A DNA stretch of 33,083 nt from NCBI RefSeq assembly GCF_014645795.1, contig NZ_BMMK01000048.1, forward strand, positions 1 to 33,083, given 5' to 3'. A program made the translations under genes and the position numbers. Below, one piece after another: positions 8,136 to 17,181 of this stretch; the first letter of the stretch is position 1; the number at the start of each line of letters is the position of its first letter. Source of the DNA: Longimycelium tulufanense. GTDB lineage: Bacteria > Actinomycetota > Actinomycetes > Mycobacteriales > Pseudonocardiaceae. Under the pieces are notes generated by a model. The model made no database searches, was not told the origin of the DNA, and saw nothing but the letters and a program-made list of their open reading frames with translations.

Positions 8136-9029
8136 GTGGCCGAATCCCCTGCGATCGGTGCAAGTCGTCGGACCGTGCTCGCCTCGTTGGCGGGTGCCGT
8201 CGGTCTGGCGTTCACCAGCCGGGTCAGCGCGGTCGCCGCGCCACGGCGGGTGGCGGCGACCACGACCCTCACGGTGGTGGCCCACCCCGATGACGACCTC
8301 CTGTTCTGCGCTCCCCACGTCATCTCCGACGTCCAGGCCGGCTACAACACCTGGGTCCTGTACCTCACCGCGGGCAACGTCCAGCCGAACGACCTGAACT
8401 ATGCCGATCAACGCGCGCACGGCGTGCGGGCCGCCTACGCCCGCATGGCTCGGGTGGCCAACTCCTGGCACCACGAGCCGATGATGCTGGGGGGCCACGA
8501 GGTGGCGACCAGCGTGTTGCAGGGCACCAACGTCCGGCTGCTGTTCCCCTACATCCACGCGGCGTCCGCACCACGCGTCGAGGACGGTGACCTCCATCGG
8601 CTCTGGCACGACCCCAGCTTCGTGGCGCATCCGCTGGACGGTCGCGCCCCCTACACCCGCGGCTCGCTGGTCGCGATGCTTCGGGCGCTGTACGAGAAAA
8701 CGAACCCGAGCTACATCCGCACCCAGGACACCACTGCGAGTCGCGCCGCGTCGCATTTGGACCACATCTGCGGGGCGTTGTTCGCCGCCGAGGCCGACAC
8801 CGCCAACGGAAGCACGGTGCGCCGGCGCGACGAGTACTACGACTACCAGGCGCAGCACATGGCGCAGAACGTGAGCGGGTACTGGGAGACCGAGAAGCGC
8901 GAGGCATACCAGCAGTACCGGGGCTACGACTATCTCAGCGCCCCTTGGGAGCCGATGATGACCCGTCAGCACCAGCGGAAGGTCTACCAGGCCGGGGAAG
9001 CGTGGAAGGGCCGCACCGACCCGATCTGA
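8136..9029 (+). CDS. PIG-L/LmbE-type deacetylase, probably exported through Tat
   Basis: The 297-residue protein carries an N-terminal export signal: ASRRTVLAS (twin Arg at residues 11-12) followed by a hydrophobic stretch LAGAVGLAF and a small-residue region ending SAVAA. The mature part opens with TLTVVAHPDDDLLF, the metal-binding motif of PIG-L/LmbE N-acetylglucosaminyl deacetylases (HPDDD at about 50-54). A later HLDHICGALF carries the third metal ligand. Such zinc enzymes remove acetyl groups from amino-sugar conjugates; the actual substrate is unknown. The GTG at 8136 is preferred because GGGAGG lies 6-7 nt upstream and places the twin Arg near the N-terminus. An upstream ATG at 7944 would add 64 polar, low-complexity residues in front of a signal peptide. 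It is a single gene ending in a shared bidirectional hairpin. Confidence 0.85.
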   Translation: MAESPAIGASRRTVLASLAGAVGLAFTSRVSAVAAPRRVAATTTLTVVAHPDDDLLFCAPHVISDVQAGYNTWVLYLTAGNVQPNDLNYADQRAHGVRAAYARMARVANSWHHEPMMLGGHEVATSVLQGTNVRLLFPYIHAASAPRVEDGDLHRLWHDPSFVAHPLDGRAPYTRGSLVAMLRALYEKTNPSYIRTQDTTASRAASHLDHICGALFAAEADTANGSTVRRRDEYYDYQAQHMAQNVSGYWETEKREAYQQYRGYDYLSAPWEPMMTRQHQRKVYQAGEAWKGRTDPI

Positions 9030-9183
9030 CGAGCGGGTTGACGCCGGCGCCATGGGCCGGACCATTCAGGCATAACAAATATCTGGCCACAGAGGTGACG
9101 CTCGCAGCGCTGGACGTCTCGGTCGTGCGCGAGGTCGAGGCCGTCGTCGGGGAGGCGGGTGTCGGAATCGCCCCGAAGACGAG

Positions 9184-9219
9184 GGAAGGGCGCCGGTCCC
9201 AACGGGCCGGCGCCCTTCC
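9184..9219. terminator. Bidirectional terminator hairpin between convergent genes
   Basis: A perfect 13-bp stem, GGAAGGGCGCCGG (9184-9196) and CCGGCGCCCTTCC (9207-9219), with a 10-nt loop. It is flanked by AAG/CTT-rich bases and lies between the deacetylase stop at 9029 and the convergent gene stop at 9229, so it can serve both strands. Confidence 0.8.
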
Positions 9220-9228
9220 TTCCCGCGG

Positions 9229-9720
9229 TCAGACCCCGGCGACCGGGACGAGCTGGGAGGACGAACCCGAGGCCCCCGTCCAGGAGCTGTCAAACCGCAT
9301 CTCGTGCTGGTGCGCCAGCGCGTAGGCGGCCAGCAGCTCGTCGAGCCCGTCCGCCTCGCGCGCGGTGCGGAAGGCGGGCGGTAGGGTCTGTCCGGCGGCG
9401 CGGCCGGCAGTGACGGCGGACACGAACTGCCGGACTGCAGTCGGTGGTGGCACTACCGCATCGGCCGCGTAGGCCAAGACGACGGCCGGGTCCGCGGGAT
9501 GCGTCTCCACGGCGACCGCCCAGCCGTTCTCCTCGTCCCAGAGCAACATCAGGTCCAGGTCCGGAAAAGCCGGACACCGTTCGTCCAGCGCCACGTAGGC
9601 GGTTGCCGGCTCGTCCAGCTCGTAGCTGGCCGCCTCGGCCGGCAGTCCCAGCTCCTCGGCGACCGAGCGCACGTACCAGCCCAGGCCGAACCCGGGTTCA
9701 CCGTACGGGTCAATGTTCAT
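9229..9720 (-). CDS. DUF6292-like protein of unknown function
   Basis: The 163-residue soluble, acidic protein has no signal peptide or membrane segment. Its core reads WYVRSVAEELGLP near the N-terminus, then TAYVALDERCPAFPDLDLMLLWDEENGWAVAVE (residues about 45-75) and VVLAYAADAVVPPPTAVRQFVSAV. This resembles the DUF6292 family, which I know mainly from Pseudonocardiales and which has no assigned function; the assignment is from memory of the pattern. The start is ATG at 9720, with AGGAGGAG about 7 nt upstream; the longer frame up to 9879 is a Pro/Arg-rich artefact. It stands alone. Its 5' leader contains a 9-bp inverted repeat (CTCGCTCCG at 9772-9780 and CGGAGCGAG at 9820-9828). Confidence 0.75.
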   Translation of the reverse strand: MNIDPYGEPGFGLGWYVRSVAEELGLPAEAASYELDEPATAYVALDERCPAFPDLDLMLLWDEENGWAVAVETHPADPAVVLAYAADAVVPPPTAVRQFVSAVTAGRAAGQTLPPAFRTAREADGLDELLAAYALAHQHEMRFDSSWTGASGSSSQLVPVAGV

Positions 9721-10445
9721 GTCCGCTCCTCCTGGAGGTCCCCGGCCGCACCCCGGTCGGGTTTCGGCCGGCTCGCTCCGGTGGTGCGGGCCCCTCCCGG
9801 CTGGCCCGGACCGCCCCGGCGGAGCGAGGTTCCTATGGACGGTTGAGAAGCGACGCGGCGTCGTTGGGCGTCGGTTCACCGGTCGGGACGGTTCTCGTCG
9901 AGACCGGTCGCGATGACCTCACACTAGCTGTAAGTCGCCTGGTTGCGGCGTTTTTGATGGTGTCGGGTGGCGGAAATCTCCTTCCCAGCCGGTAACAGAC
10001 GATCCCTTTTAACCGAAGAAACATGTCGTTTACGTGCGCCCGGGGAGATGTCCAGGCTGCCGGCCCGCCGCCGGTTTCGCCGTGATCGTCCCAGACGCCC
10101 CACCTGTCACCCGCAGCTGCGACGTCTTGTCGAAGTAGTGCTGCGCGACGGGAGAACCACATCCATCACCGCGCATTACGTGACTCGGCAACACAGTCGA
10201 ACGCAAGCGACGCGAGTCCCGAATTTGTCCCTAGTGGACAGTTGCTGCAGATCGTTGATCCTCACTCGTAGCAACGCGACAAGCCTGCATGTCCATTGAG
10301 GACCTGGGGGGTCTGTGCGCGGGACGACAGTGTGCAACACGCTCACCGGCTGGCGGTGTTGCCCGCCCCGGGGTCGACAGCACACGCTTGCCCTGTCCTC
10401 ACCCGGATGGCGCAGGGGCGACACAAGACACAAGGAGGAGCGGAA
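9721..10445. other. Long divergent intergenic region (725 bp) with no convincing gene
   Basis: It separates the DUF6292-like gene from the phosphoesterase and includes AT-richer patches near 9950 and 10010-10030. I see no coding region with actinobacterial codon bias and a ribosome site. Elements seen: the inverted repeat 9772-9780/9820-9828, the palindrome TGTCC-CTAGT-GGACA (10226-10240), and the inverted repeat GCAACAC/GTGTTGC (10334-10340 and 10356-10362) about 85 bp before the phosphoesterase start. Promoters for both flanking genes should lie here. Confidence 0.6.
10226..10240. promoter_or_regulatory. Small perfect inverted repeat, candidate operator
   Basis: TGTCC and GGACA arms around CTAGT, about 205 bp before the phosphoesterase gene. 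It could be a regulator-binding site; no regulator can be named. Confidence 0.3.
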
Positions 10446-11303
10446 GTGCCGGATACGACGGGCCCGGAGCTGCGGCTGCTCCTCATGGCCGACACCCATG
10501 TGCCGAAGCGGGCCCGTGACCTGCCCGACGAACTGTGGGCGGCGGTGGAGTGGGCCGACGTGGTCGTCCACGCCGGCGACTGGGTGGACGTGTCCCTGCT
10601 CGACGAGCTCGAGACACGGAGCCGCCGCCTGGTGGGTGTGTACGGCAACAACGACGGCCCCGACCTGCGCTCTCGGCTGCCCGAGGTCGTCACCGTGCAG
10701 CTGGCCGGCGTCCGGCTCGCCGTGGTGCACGAGACCGGGCCCGCCAAGGGCCGGGAACAGCGGTGTGCCGCCCGGTTCGCCGACACGGACGTGCTGGTGT
10801 TCGGGCACAGCCACATCCCGTGGGACACCACCACCGACACCGGACTCCGCCTGCTCAACCCCGGTTCGCCGACCGACCGTCGGCGGCAGCCGACATGCAC
10901 GTACATGACCGCCCGGATCAGCGATGTGGAGCTCACTGACGTGGTCCTCCATCATCTGCCGCCGAGACGGCCACGTTCCCGGTCGCCCCTGACCGCCACG
11001 GGCCTCAGCGCCGCGCGGGGACCGGGATCCGGGCCAGGTCGGTGGCGACGACGATGTCGCCGTCGAAGACCTCGGCCGCCTCGTCGTGGAAGCGCACCGG
11101 GTCGTCGTAGCGCTGGGAGAAGTGAGTCAGCACGAGCCGGCGCACACCGCACTCGGTGGCCACCCGCGCCGCCTGGGCCGCGGTCAGATGACCGTAGGTG
11201 GCGGCGAGGTCGGCGTCGGGGCCGAGGAAGGTGGACTCGATCACCAGCATGTCGACCCCCTCGGCGAGTGCGAAGGCCGCCTCGCACAGCCGGGTGTCCA
11301 TGA
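10446..11303 (+). CDS. YfcE/MJ0936-type metallophosphoesterase with abnormal C-terminal read-through
   Basis: The first ~165 residues form a complete small calcineurin-like phosphoesterase. They contain [12 protein letters not shown] (Asp and His metal ligands), [29 protein letters not shown] in the place of the usual THG, and [11 protein letters not shown] plus [11 protein letters not shown]. These enzymes hydrolyse phosphodiesters or phosphomonoesters with Mn or similar metals. The GTG start has AAGGAGGAG at an ideal distance. Family members usually end soon after the last strand, here near 10950. Instead the frame stays open for about 115 more Arg/Pro/Gly-rich residues and overlaps the convergent RNase Z gene by about 300 bp. 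A TGA sits in the next frame at 10990-10992, so a one-base indel (natural or sequencing) or stop loss is likely. The functional gene probably ends near 10990. Confidence 0.8.
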   Translation: MPDTTGPELRLLLMADTHVPKRARDLPDELWAAVEWADVVVHAGDWVDVSLLDELETRSRRLVGVYGNNDGPDLRSRLPEVVTVQLAGVRLAVVHETGPAKGREQRCAARFADTDVLVFGHSHIPWDTTTDTGLRLLNPGSPTDRRRQPTCTYMTARISDVELTDVVLHHLPPRRPRSRSPLTATGLSAARGPGSGPGRWRRRCRRRRPRPPRRGSAPGRRSAGRSESARAGAHRTRWPPAPPGPRSDDRRWRRGRRRGRGRWTRSPACRPPRRVRRPPRTAGCP

Positions 11304-11919
11304 CGAAGGCGAACCGCTGGCGCGGCCGTGGGGCACTCACCTCGGCCAGGGTCACGGTCCGCCCACCGACCTCCAGGTGCCCGGCGCGCTGGAGCTGCCC
11401 GACGCGGGGACCACCGATGCCGAACCAGGTGAGCCGCTCGGGCAGCATACGGCGCCCGTCCGGCTCGACGAGCCGGTAGCCCACCGACTCGACGGGGTGG
11501 TCCAGCCGTCGCGCTTCCAGGCATCCGAACGGGCCGGACGCGACCGTGCCGTCCCCGGCCACCGGCTCCTCCCGGAGGTCGGCCACCTCGTGGAACACCG
11601 CGGCGTGGCGGAGCCGGGCGAAGAACTCCCGCCCGGACGCCGGGTAGTGCGCGACCACCCGGTGCGCCACCCCATCCAGCGACAAGCGCTGCACGATCCC
11701 GGGCACACCGAGGCAGTGGTCGCCGTGGAAGTGGGTGAGGCAGATCCGGGTGATGGCACTCGCCGCGACCCCGGCCAGCAGGAACTGGCGCTGCGTCCCC
11801 TCCCCGGGGTCGAACAGCAGTCCCTGGTCGTCCCAGCACAGCAGGTAACCGTTCTGGTTGCGGTACCGGGTGGGCACCTGGCTGGCGGTACCCAGCACGA
11901 TCAGTTCTCGCGGCGACAC
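11005..11919 (-). CDS. rnz: Ribonuclease Z (tRNA 3'-processing endonuclease)
   Basis: A 304-residue metallo-beta-lactamase-fold protein. It begins [17 protein letters not shown] and carries the signature [14 protein letters not shown] (HFHGDH at about residues 63-68), [35 protein letters not shown] and [12 protein letters not shown], all typical of RNase Z/BN. It cleaves 3' trailers from tRNA precursors in the cytoplasm using two zinc ions. I prefer the GTG start at 11919 because homologous proteins begin at this point and AAGG lies 7 nt upstream; the frame also allows a TTG at 11943. It is convergent with the phosphoesterase whose frame runs into its 3' end. Confidence 0.92.
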   Translation of the reverse strand: MSPRELIVLGTASQVPTRYRNQNGYLLCWDDQGLLFDPGEGTQRQFLLAGVAASAITRICLTHFHGDHCLGVPGIVQRLSLDGVAHRVVAHYPASGREFFARLRHAAVFHEVADLREEPVAGDGTVASGPFGCLEARRLDHPVESVGYRLVEPDGRRMLPERLTWFGIGGPRVGQLQRAGHLEVGGRTVTLAEVSAPRPRQRFAFVMDTRLCEAAFALAEGVDMLVIESTFLGPDADLAATYGHLTAAQAARVATECGVRRLVLTHFSQRYDDPVRFHDEAAEVFDGDIVVATDLARIPVPARR

Positions 11920-12024
11920 ACCCGCACCTTGGCATCCTCGCAAGACACCGTTTCCAGGGGCGGAGGAGCAGCGAAAGGCCGGCCACGGGACGTCGGTAAG
12001 ACCGGGCCGCCCCTCCCCCGCTCG

Positions 12025-14526
12025 TCAGGGCCGTGCCGAGGTCACGTCGAAGGCGAGGCGGCCGTCCCGCTGGTCGACCGTCACGTGCTGGCCCGCCGAG
12101 AGCTGGCCGCTTAGCAACATGCGGGACAACTCGTTGTCGACCTCGCGCTGGATGGTGCGTCGCATCGGCCGCGCCCCGAACTCCGGCTGGTGGCCGTGCT
12201 CGGCGAGCCAGTCCACCGCCGCCGGGGTGAACTCCACCGTGATGTCCTGGGCGTGCACCCGGCGCCGGGTCTCCTCCAGCAGCAGCTCGGTGATGCGCCG
12301 CAGCTGCTCTCGGTCCAGCCGGCGGAACACGATCACCGCGTCGATCCGGTTGAGGAACTCCGGGCGGAAGGACTCCCGCAGCCGGGCCATCACCCGGTCC
12401 CGCACGTTGGTCTCCTCGGCCTGGCCGGCGCGGAAGCCGGCCGGGCCGCCACCGGTCAACGCCTCGGACCCGATGTTGCTGGTCATGATCAGCACGGTGT
12501 TGCGGAAGTCGACCGTGCGGCCCTGGCCGTCGGTGAGCCGCCCGTCGTCGAGTACCTGCAACAGGATGTTGAAGACGTCCGGATGCGCCTTCTCGATCTC
12601 GTCGAGCAACACCACCGAGTAAGGCTGCCGCCGCACCGCCTCGGTGAGCTGCCCGGCCTCCTCGTAGCCGACGTAACCGGGCGGGGCGCCCACCAGTCTG
12701 CTGACCGTGTGCCGCTCGCCGTACTCGCTCATGTCCAGCCGGATCATTCGGTCGCTCTGTCCGAACAACGCCTCGGCCAACGCGCGGGCCAGCTCGGTCT
12801 TGCCGACGCCGGTGGGGCCGAGGAACAGGAAGCTGCCGACCGGGCGGTTCGGGTCGCCCAGCCCGGCGCGCGAGCGGCGCACCGCCTCGGCGACCGCCTC
12901 GACCGCCTCGTCCTGCCCGATCACCCGCTTGCGCAGGTGTTCCTCCAGGCGCAGCAGCCGGTCCCGTTCCTCCTCGGTGAGCTGGCTGACCGGGATCCCA
13001 GTCGCACGGGCGACGATCTCGGCGATGTCGTCCTCGGTGACGGTGGAGACCCCGGTGGGGCGGTCGTCCCCGCGCAGCTCGTCGACGCGCCGCCGCAGCT
13101 CGGCGATGCGGTCGCGCAGCGTCGAGGCGCGCTCGTACTGCTCGTCGGCGACGGCCTGGTCCTTGTCCCGGCTCAGTTGCTCCAGCTGGCGTTCCCGGTC
13201 GCGCAGGGCGGTGGCGGGCCGCCGGGTGCGCAGCCGGACCCGGGCGCCGGCCTGGTCGATCAGGTCGATCGCCTTGTCCGGCAGGAACCGGTCGGTGAGG
13301 TAGCGGTCGGACAGCTCGGCGGCGGCCACCAGCGCCCGGTCGGTGAACCGCACCTGGTGGTGCGCCTCGTAGCGGTCCCGCAGGCCACGCAGGATGGCGA
13401 TGGTGTCGTCCACTGTCGGCTCGGGCACCAGGATCGGCTGGAATCGGCGCTCGAAGGCCGGGTCCTTCTCGATGTGCTTGCGGTACTCGTCGAGCGTCGT
13501 GGCGCCGATGATGTGCAGCTCGCCGCGGGCGAGCGCGGGCTTGAGGATGTTGCCGGCGCCCATCGCGCCCTCGCCGGCGCCCGCGCCCACCACGGTGTGC
13601 AGCTCGTCGAGGAAGGCGATCACCTCCTCGCCGTGCTCCCGCAACTCGTCGATCACCTTCTTGACGCGTTCCTCGAAGTCACCGCGGTAGCGGGTGCCCG
13701 CGACCATCCCGGTGAGGTCGAGCTGGACGACCCGCCGGTTGCCGAGCACGTCGGGGACGTCGCCGTCGACGATGCGTTGCGCGATGCCCTCCACGATCGC
13801 GGTCTTGCCGACCCCGGCCTCGCCGATGAGCACCGGGTTGTTCTTGGTGCGCCGGGACAGCACCTCGATGGTCTGCTCGATCTCGTCGTCCCGGCCGACG
13901 ACCGGGTCGACCTTGCCCGCGGCCGCCAGCGCGGTGAGGTCACGGCCGTACTGGTCCAGGGTGGGGGTGTCGGCGCGCGGCCGGGCCTCGGCGGGAGCCG
14001 CCGAGCGGCCCGCGGCCGCGCGCTGCAGGGACTGCGGGGTGACCCGCAGGTCCCCCAGCAGCCGGCCGGCCGAGGACTCCGGGTTGGCCGCCACCGCCAG
14101 CAGCAGGTGCTCGGGGCCGATGTAGGAGGAGCCGAGGGCGAGCGAGATCTGGTGGGCGTCCAGCAACGCCCGCTTGGCGGCCGGGGTGAGCACCGGCGGT
14201 TCCTCGCGCCGTTCCCCGTGCTCCACCCGCTTGTCGATGTCGCGCGCGACCGCGTCCGGGTCGGCGCCGGTGCGGCCGAGGAGCTGCCGGGTGGGCTCGA
14301 GCTGGGTGGCCGCCCACAGCAGGTGTTCGGTGTCCAGGTCGGGCGAGCCCCATTCCGCGGCCTGGGAGACCGCGGTGGCCAGCAGTTCCCGGGCCTGGTC
14401 GCTCATCAGCCGGGTGATGTCGACACGCTGGACGGGCCGGCGTGGCGCACCGGCACCGAAGAACCGGGCCAGGAAGTCGTCGAACGGGCTCTGCCCGAAC
14501 CCGCCCGGGCCGAAGAAACCGGTCAT
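12025..14526 (-). CDS. ClpC-type AAA+ ATPase, Clp protease ATP-binding subunit
   Basis: An 833-residue Hsp100 unfoldase. An unusual Gly/Phe-rich leader ([21 protein letters not shown]) precedes a double Clp N-domain (about residues 40-170). The first AAA module has Walker A GEAGVGKT (235-242) and Walker [15 protein letters not shown] short middle region with a UVR-like coiled coil ([20 protein letters not shown]) follows. The second AAA module has [35 protein letters not shown] and TSNIGSEAL, then the C-terminal small domain. The short middle region fits ClpC rather than ClpB, whose coiled coil is much longer. After TSNIGSEAL comes GPAGFRAG; its AGF sits where the ClpP-docking tripeptide is expected, so a ClpP partner is possible. 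Single gene; no HspR-type inverted repeat is seen upstream. It is likely a second, accessory ClpC paralogue (inference). Confidence 0.9.
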   Translation of the reverse strand: MTGFFGPGGFGQSPFDDFLARFFGAGAPRRPVQRVDITRLMSDQARELLATAVSQAAEWGSPDLDTEHLLWAATQLEPTRQLLGRTGADPDAVARDIDKRVEHGERREEPPVLTPAAKRALLDAHQISLALGSSYIGPEHLLLAVAANPESSAGRLLGDLRVTPQSLQRAAAGRSAAPAEARPRADTPTLDQYGRDLTALAAAGKVDPVVGRDDEIEQTIEVLSRRTKNNPVLIGEAGVGKTAIVEGIAQRIVDGDVPDVLGNRRVVQLDLTGMVAGTRYRGDFEERVKKVIDELREHGEEVIAFLDELHTVVGAGAGEGAMGAGNILKPALARGELHIIGATTLDEYRKHIEKDPAFERRFQPILVPEPTVDDTIAILRGLRDRYEAHHQVRFTDRALVAAAELSDRYLTDRFLPDKAIDLIDQAGARVRLRTRRPATALRDRERQLEQLSRDKDQAVADEQYERASTLRDRIAELRRRVDELRGDDRPTGVSTVTEDDIAEIVARATGIPVSQLTEEERDRLLRLEEHLRKRVIGQDEAVEAVAEAVRRSRAGLGDPNRPVGSFLFLGPTGVGKTELARALAEALFGQSDRMIRLDMSEYGERHTVSRLVGAPPGYVGYEEAGQLTEAVRRQPYSVVLLDEIEKAHPDVFNILLQVLDDGRLTDGQGRTVDFRNTVLIMTSNIGSEALTGGGPAGFRAGQAEETNVRDRVMARLRESFRPEFLNRIDAVIVFRRLDREQLRRITELLLEETRRRVHAQDITVEFTPAAVDWLAEHGHQPEFGARPMRRTIQREVDNELSRMLLSGQLSAGQHVTVDQRDGRLAFDVTSARP

Positions 14527-14710
14527 CGTCCCCCTGCCTTCCGCTGTCTCCTACACGTCTGGGCGTACCACTCGGTGCCGTCCGGCGCGACTCGGCGCAC
14601 GCGTGGTCGTCGTCTACCTGGTGATCCTTTCCCCATCGGGGGAACGTGGCAGGCGTGACGGATGTTCCGGGGCCGGGTGGGGTGTCGGTGTTCCCGGGGA
14701 TGATCCGCTC

Positions 14711-15067
14711 ATGGGTGCAACGACCATTCCGATCCTGCCCAGCGCCGACCTGGACGTGACCGTGGCGTTCTACGAACTGTTGGGCTTCACCGAGGAACTG
14801 CCTCGCCATCCGGGTTACCTGATCATGTCCCGTGACAACGTCGAGCTGCACTTCTGGCTCAAGACGGATGTGGAACCGATGACCAACGACGTCGCCTGCT
14901 ATCTCCGGTACGACACGGTCACCGAGGTAAGGGCCCGGTATACCGAATGGAGTCGGCTCGACCTCGGCGAGCGGCTACGACCGCCGGTGGAGACAGACTA
15001 CGGGATGGTGGAGTTCGCGTTGATCGACCCGCACGGCAACCTGCTTCGCATCGGCGCGTTGCTGTAG
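14711..15067 (+). CDS. VOC-family (glyoxalase/bleomycin-resistance fold) protein
   Basis: A 118-residue single-domain vicinal oxygen chelate protein. The beta-alpha-beta modules start TTIPILPSADLDVTVAFYELLGFTEE, followed by ELHFWLK in the first half and VEFALIDPHGNLLRIG at the end. Histidine and glutamate in these strands are the usual metal positions. Small proteins of this type bind or inactivate drugs such as bleomycin, or act as dioxygenases or isomerases; nothing here decides which. The ATG at 14711 is chosen from the domain start; the ribosome site (GGGGA about 10 nt upstream) is weak. It is divergent from the ClpC-type gene, with a short TTCCCC/GGGGAA repeat (14629-14644) between them, and 113 bp upstream of a MarR regulator on the same strand. 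Confidence 0.82.
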   Translation: MGATTIPILPSADLDVTVAFYELLGFTEELPRHPGYLIMSRDNVELHFWLKTDVEPMTNDVACYLRYDTVTEVRARYTEWSRLDLGERLRPPVETDYGMVEFALIDPHGNLLRIGALL

Positions 15068-15180
15068 TTGCGCTGTCCCCGACAGTTCTGGACATCCATC
15101 GAGTGGAGTTCCCGGCAGAAGCGGCATTCGGCCGGCCCCCGCACGGTAGCTTGATCGAAAAGCGTTCGTGGGGGCGAGGT

Positions 15181-15702
15181 GTGCGGAGGGTGTCGGAGCC
15201 GGGGAGCCGAGACGTTCCGGAGGCCGCGAAACGACTGGGCGAGTTGGGGCGCCGTCTGGGGACGGCCACCGTGTTCTACCACGCCGAGGTCGCAACACTG
15301 CTGGGATTGTCGCTGACCGACTACAAGTGTCTCGACTTCGTCCTCCAGGCGGAGCGGCCGATCACCGCCGGACGGCTCGCGGAGCTCTCCGGACTGTCCA
15401 CCGGTGCCGTCACCGGGGTGGTCGACCGACTGGAGCGCGCCGGCTACGTACGTCGGGTGCGCGACCCCTTCGACCGGCGCAAGGTGCTGGTCGAGCCGGT
15501 GCCGCGGAACCGGACCGGCGTCCGGTCGGTTTTCGACGGCCTGATCCGCTCGTTGGAGTCCGTGGTCAGTCGGAGCAGCCCCGCCGAGCTCGCCGCGATC
15601 ATCGCGTTCGTCGAGGAGATGACCGAGGTGTTCCGGCGGGAGGCCGCGGCGCTGCAGGTGGCGCCGGAGGTCAGGCGGCAACGTCGCGTCGTCGACGCCT
15701 GA
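15181..15702 (+). CDS. MarR-family transcriptional regulator
   Basis: A 173-residue winged-helix protein. The DNA-binding part is GLSLTDYKCLDFVLQAERPITAGRLAELSGLSTGAVTGVVDRLERAGYVRRVRDPFDRRKVLVEPVP (residues about 40-110): recognition helix STGAVTGVVDRL, then the wing with DPFDRRKV, a standard MarR signature. Flanking helices should form the dimer. MarR proteins usually repress efflux, detoxification or catabolic genes and respond to small aromatic ligands. The start is uncertain: GTG at 15181 or GTG at 15190, both with purine-rich sequence close upstream. The upstream VOC gene or the convergent TrpB2/EamA unit may be targets, but no clear operator is seen. A bulged hairpin lies just downstream. 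Confidence 0.87.
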   Translation: MRRVSEPGSRDVPEAAKRLGELGRRLGTATVFYHAEVATLLGLSLTDYKCLDFVLQAERPITAGRLAELSGLSTGAVTGVVDRLERAGYVRRVRDPFDRRKVLVEPVPRNRTGVRSVFDGLIRSLESVVSRSSPAELAAIIAFVEEMTEVFRREAAALQVAPEVRRQRRVVDA

Positions 15703-15717
15703 CCTCCGGTCCCCACA

Positions 15718-15740
15718 CCCGCCACAAGGCTTCTTGCGGG
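15718..15740. terminator. Weak bulged hairpin between convergent genes
   Basis: CCCG-CCA-CAAG pairs with CTTG-CGGG around a GCTT loop, leaving a three-base bulge. It lies between the MarR stop (15702) and the TrpB2 stop (15811) and could terminate either. Confidence 0.4.
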
Positions 15741-15810
15741 CCCGTGACGGCGAGGGAGAGACAACCCGCCACCGTCGTTGGCCGCAGCCGCGCCCTGGCC
15801 GCACGCAGGG

Positions 15811-17175
15811 TCAGGCCGGCTCCGGTACCTGGGGCAGCGAGGTCAGGCACTCCTGGATCCGCTCGTCCGGCGGCTCGTAGTCCGCCAGCTTTCCGGCCAG
15901 GAAGTCGTCGAACGCGCCCATGTCGAAGTGGCCCACCCCGGAGAGGTTGAAGACGATCGTTCTGGGTTCCCCCGCAACGCGGGCCGCGAGCGCTTCGTCG
16001 ACTGCCGCGCGCAGCGCGTGCGACGACTCCGGCGCAATGATGAACCCTTCGCTGCGCGCGAACCGGACCGCCTCGGTGAACACGTCGCCTTGCGAGTAGG
16101 CCCGCGCCTCGATGTGGCCTTGGTCGGCAAGCAGGCAGAGTGAGGGAGCGTCGGCGTGATGTCGCAGTCCCCCGGCGTGAATCGGTGGTGGCATGAAGGT
16201 GTTGCCGACCGTGTGCATCAGCATCACCGGTGAGGTGCGTGCCGTGTCAGGGTAGTCGTAGGCGTACTTTCCCCTGGTCAAGGTCGGACAGGCATCGGGC
16301 TCGGCGGCCACGAAGCGGGTGCGGGGCTTCCTCCCTGCGAGCCGGTCCTGCAGGAACGGGTAGGTGAAGCCACCGAAGTTGGAGCCACCCCCCACGCACG
16401 CCACGACGACGTCGGGGTAGTCACCGGCCAGCTCCATCTGTTTCTTCGCCTCGAGCCCAATCACCGTCTGGTGCATCAGCACGTAGTTCATCACCGATCC
16501 CGGCGCGAACTTCGTGTCGTCGCGACCGGCCGCTTCCTCGGTCGCCTCGCTGATGGACATCGCCAGGCTGCCCGGTGAGTCCGGATCCTCGGCCAGGATC
16601 GCCCGCCCCGCCGCGGTGCGGTCGGTCGGTGACGGGAAGACCGTGGCGCCCCACGTCTCCATCATCACCCGGCGGTATGGCTTCTGGTGGTACGACGACT
16701 TGACCATGTACACGGTCACGTCGAGATCGAAGACACTACCGGCGAACGCGAGAGCGGAGCCCCACTGGCCGGCACCGGTCTCGGTGGTGAGCCGCTTCGT
16801 GCCTTCCAGCTTGTTGTAGTACGCCTGTGCGATGGCGGTGTTCGGCTTGTGCGACCCGGCCGGAGAGACGCCTTCGAACTTGTAGTAGATCTTGGCGGAC
16901 GTGTCCAGGGCACGCTCCAACCGGTCCGCCCGGTACAACGGTGAGGGACGCCAGATCTCGTAGATCTCGCGCACCCGGTCTGGAATCTCGACCCAGCGCT
17001 CGGTCGAGAACTCCTGCCTGATGAGCGCCTGCGGTAACAGTGGCGCGAAGAACTCGGGCCCGAGCGGCTCGAGGGTCTGCGGGTGCAGGTAGGGCGCCGG
17101 CCGGCTCGGGAGGTCCGCGACGATGTTGTACCACCGGTCCGGCAGGTCGCTGTGTGGGAGCACGATCCTTTTCAT
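15811..17175 (-). CDS. TrpB2-type tryptophan-synthase-beta-like PLP enzyme
   Basis: A 454-residue protein with the layout of TrpB2 (long beta chain) proteins. These have an N-terminal extension absent from canonical TrpB and act without a dedicated TrpA. The PLP lysine is in GVSPAGSHKPNTA (Lys110), the phosphate-binding loop is VACVGGGSNFGGF, and RLTTETGAGQWGSALAF is the TrpB-like substrate loop with Glu and Gly-Ala-Gly-Gln. The C-terminal HALRAAVDEAL and FNLSGVGHFDMGAFDDFL complete the fold. The reaction could be beta-replacement on serine or O-phosphoserine with indole or another nucleophile. The ATG start has GGAAGG inside the end of the upstream EamA gene, 6 bp away, so the two are cotranscribed. 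No other trp gene is seen nearby, so a role in the adjacent biosynthetic region rather than primary tryptophan synthesis is possible (inference). Confidence 0.88.
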   Translation of the reverse strand: MKRIVLPHSDLPDRWYNIVADLPSRPAPYLHPQTLEPLGPEFFAPLLPQALIRQEFSTERWVEIPDRVREIYEIWRPSPLYRADRLERALDTSAKIYYKFEGVSPAGSHKPNTAIAQAYYNKLEGTKRLTTETGAGQWGSALAFAGSVFDLDVTVYMVKSSYHQKPYRRVMMETWGATVFPSPTDRTAAGRAILAEDPDSPGSLAMSISEATEEAAGRDDTKFAPGSVMNYVLMHQTVIGLEAKKQMELAGDYPDVVVACVGGGSNFGGFTYPFLQDRLAGRKPRTRFVAAEPDACPTLTRGKYAYDYPDTARTSPVMLMHTVGNTFMPPPIHAGGLRHHADAPSLCLLADQGHIEARAYSQGDVFTEAVRFARSEGFIIAPESSHALRAAVDEALAARVAGEPRTIVFNLSGVGHFDMGAFDDFLAGKLADYEPPDERIQECLTSLPQVPEPA

Positions 17176-17181
17176 CGCAGG

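Noticed and set aside
9833-10162. A 109-codon minus-strand frame in the 9721-10445 gap
   Set aside because: No family resemblance, weak codon bias and no clear ribosome site; cannot be supported as a gene.
12190-14658. An 822-codon plus-strand open frame opposite the ClpC-type gene
   Set aside because: Shadow of the AAA+ gene; no ribosome site, and repetitive Gly/Val/Asp-rich text with no recognisable fold.
14527-14710. Search for an HspR (HAIR) or ClgR operator before the ClpC-type gene
   Set aside because: No CTTGAGT/ACTCAAG or GTTCGC/GCGAAC pair is present; only a 6-bp TTCCCC/GGGGAA repeat, too weak to name.
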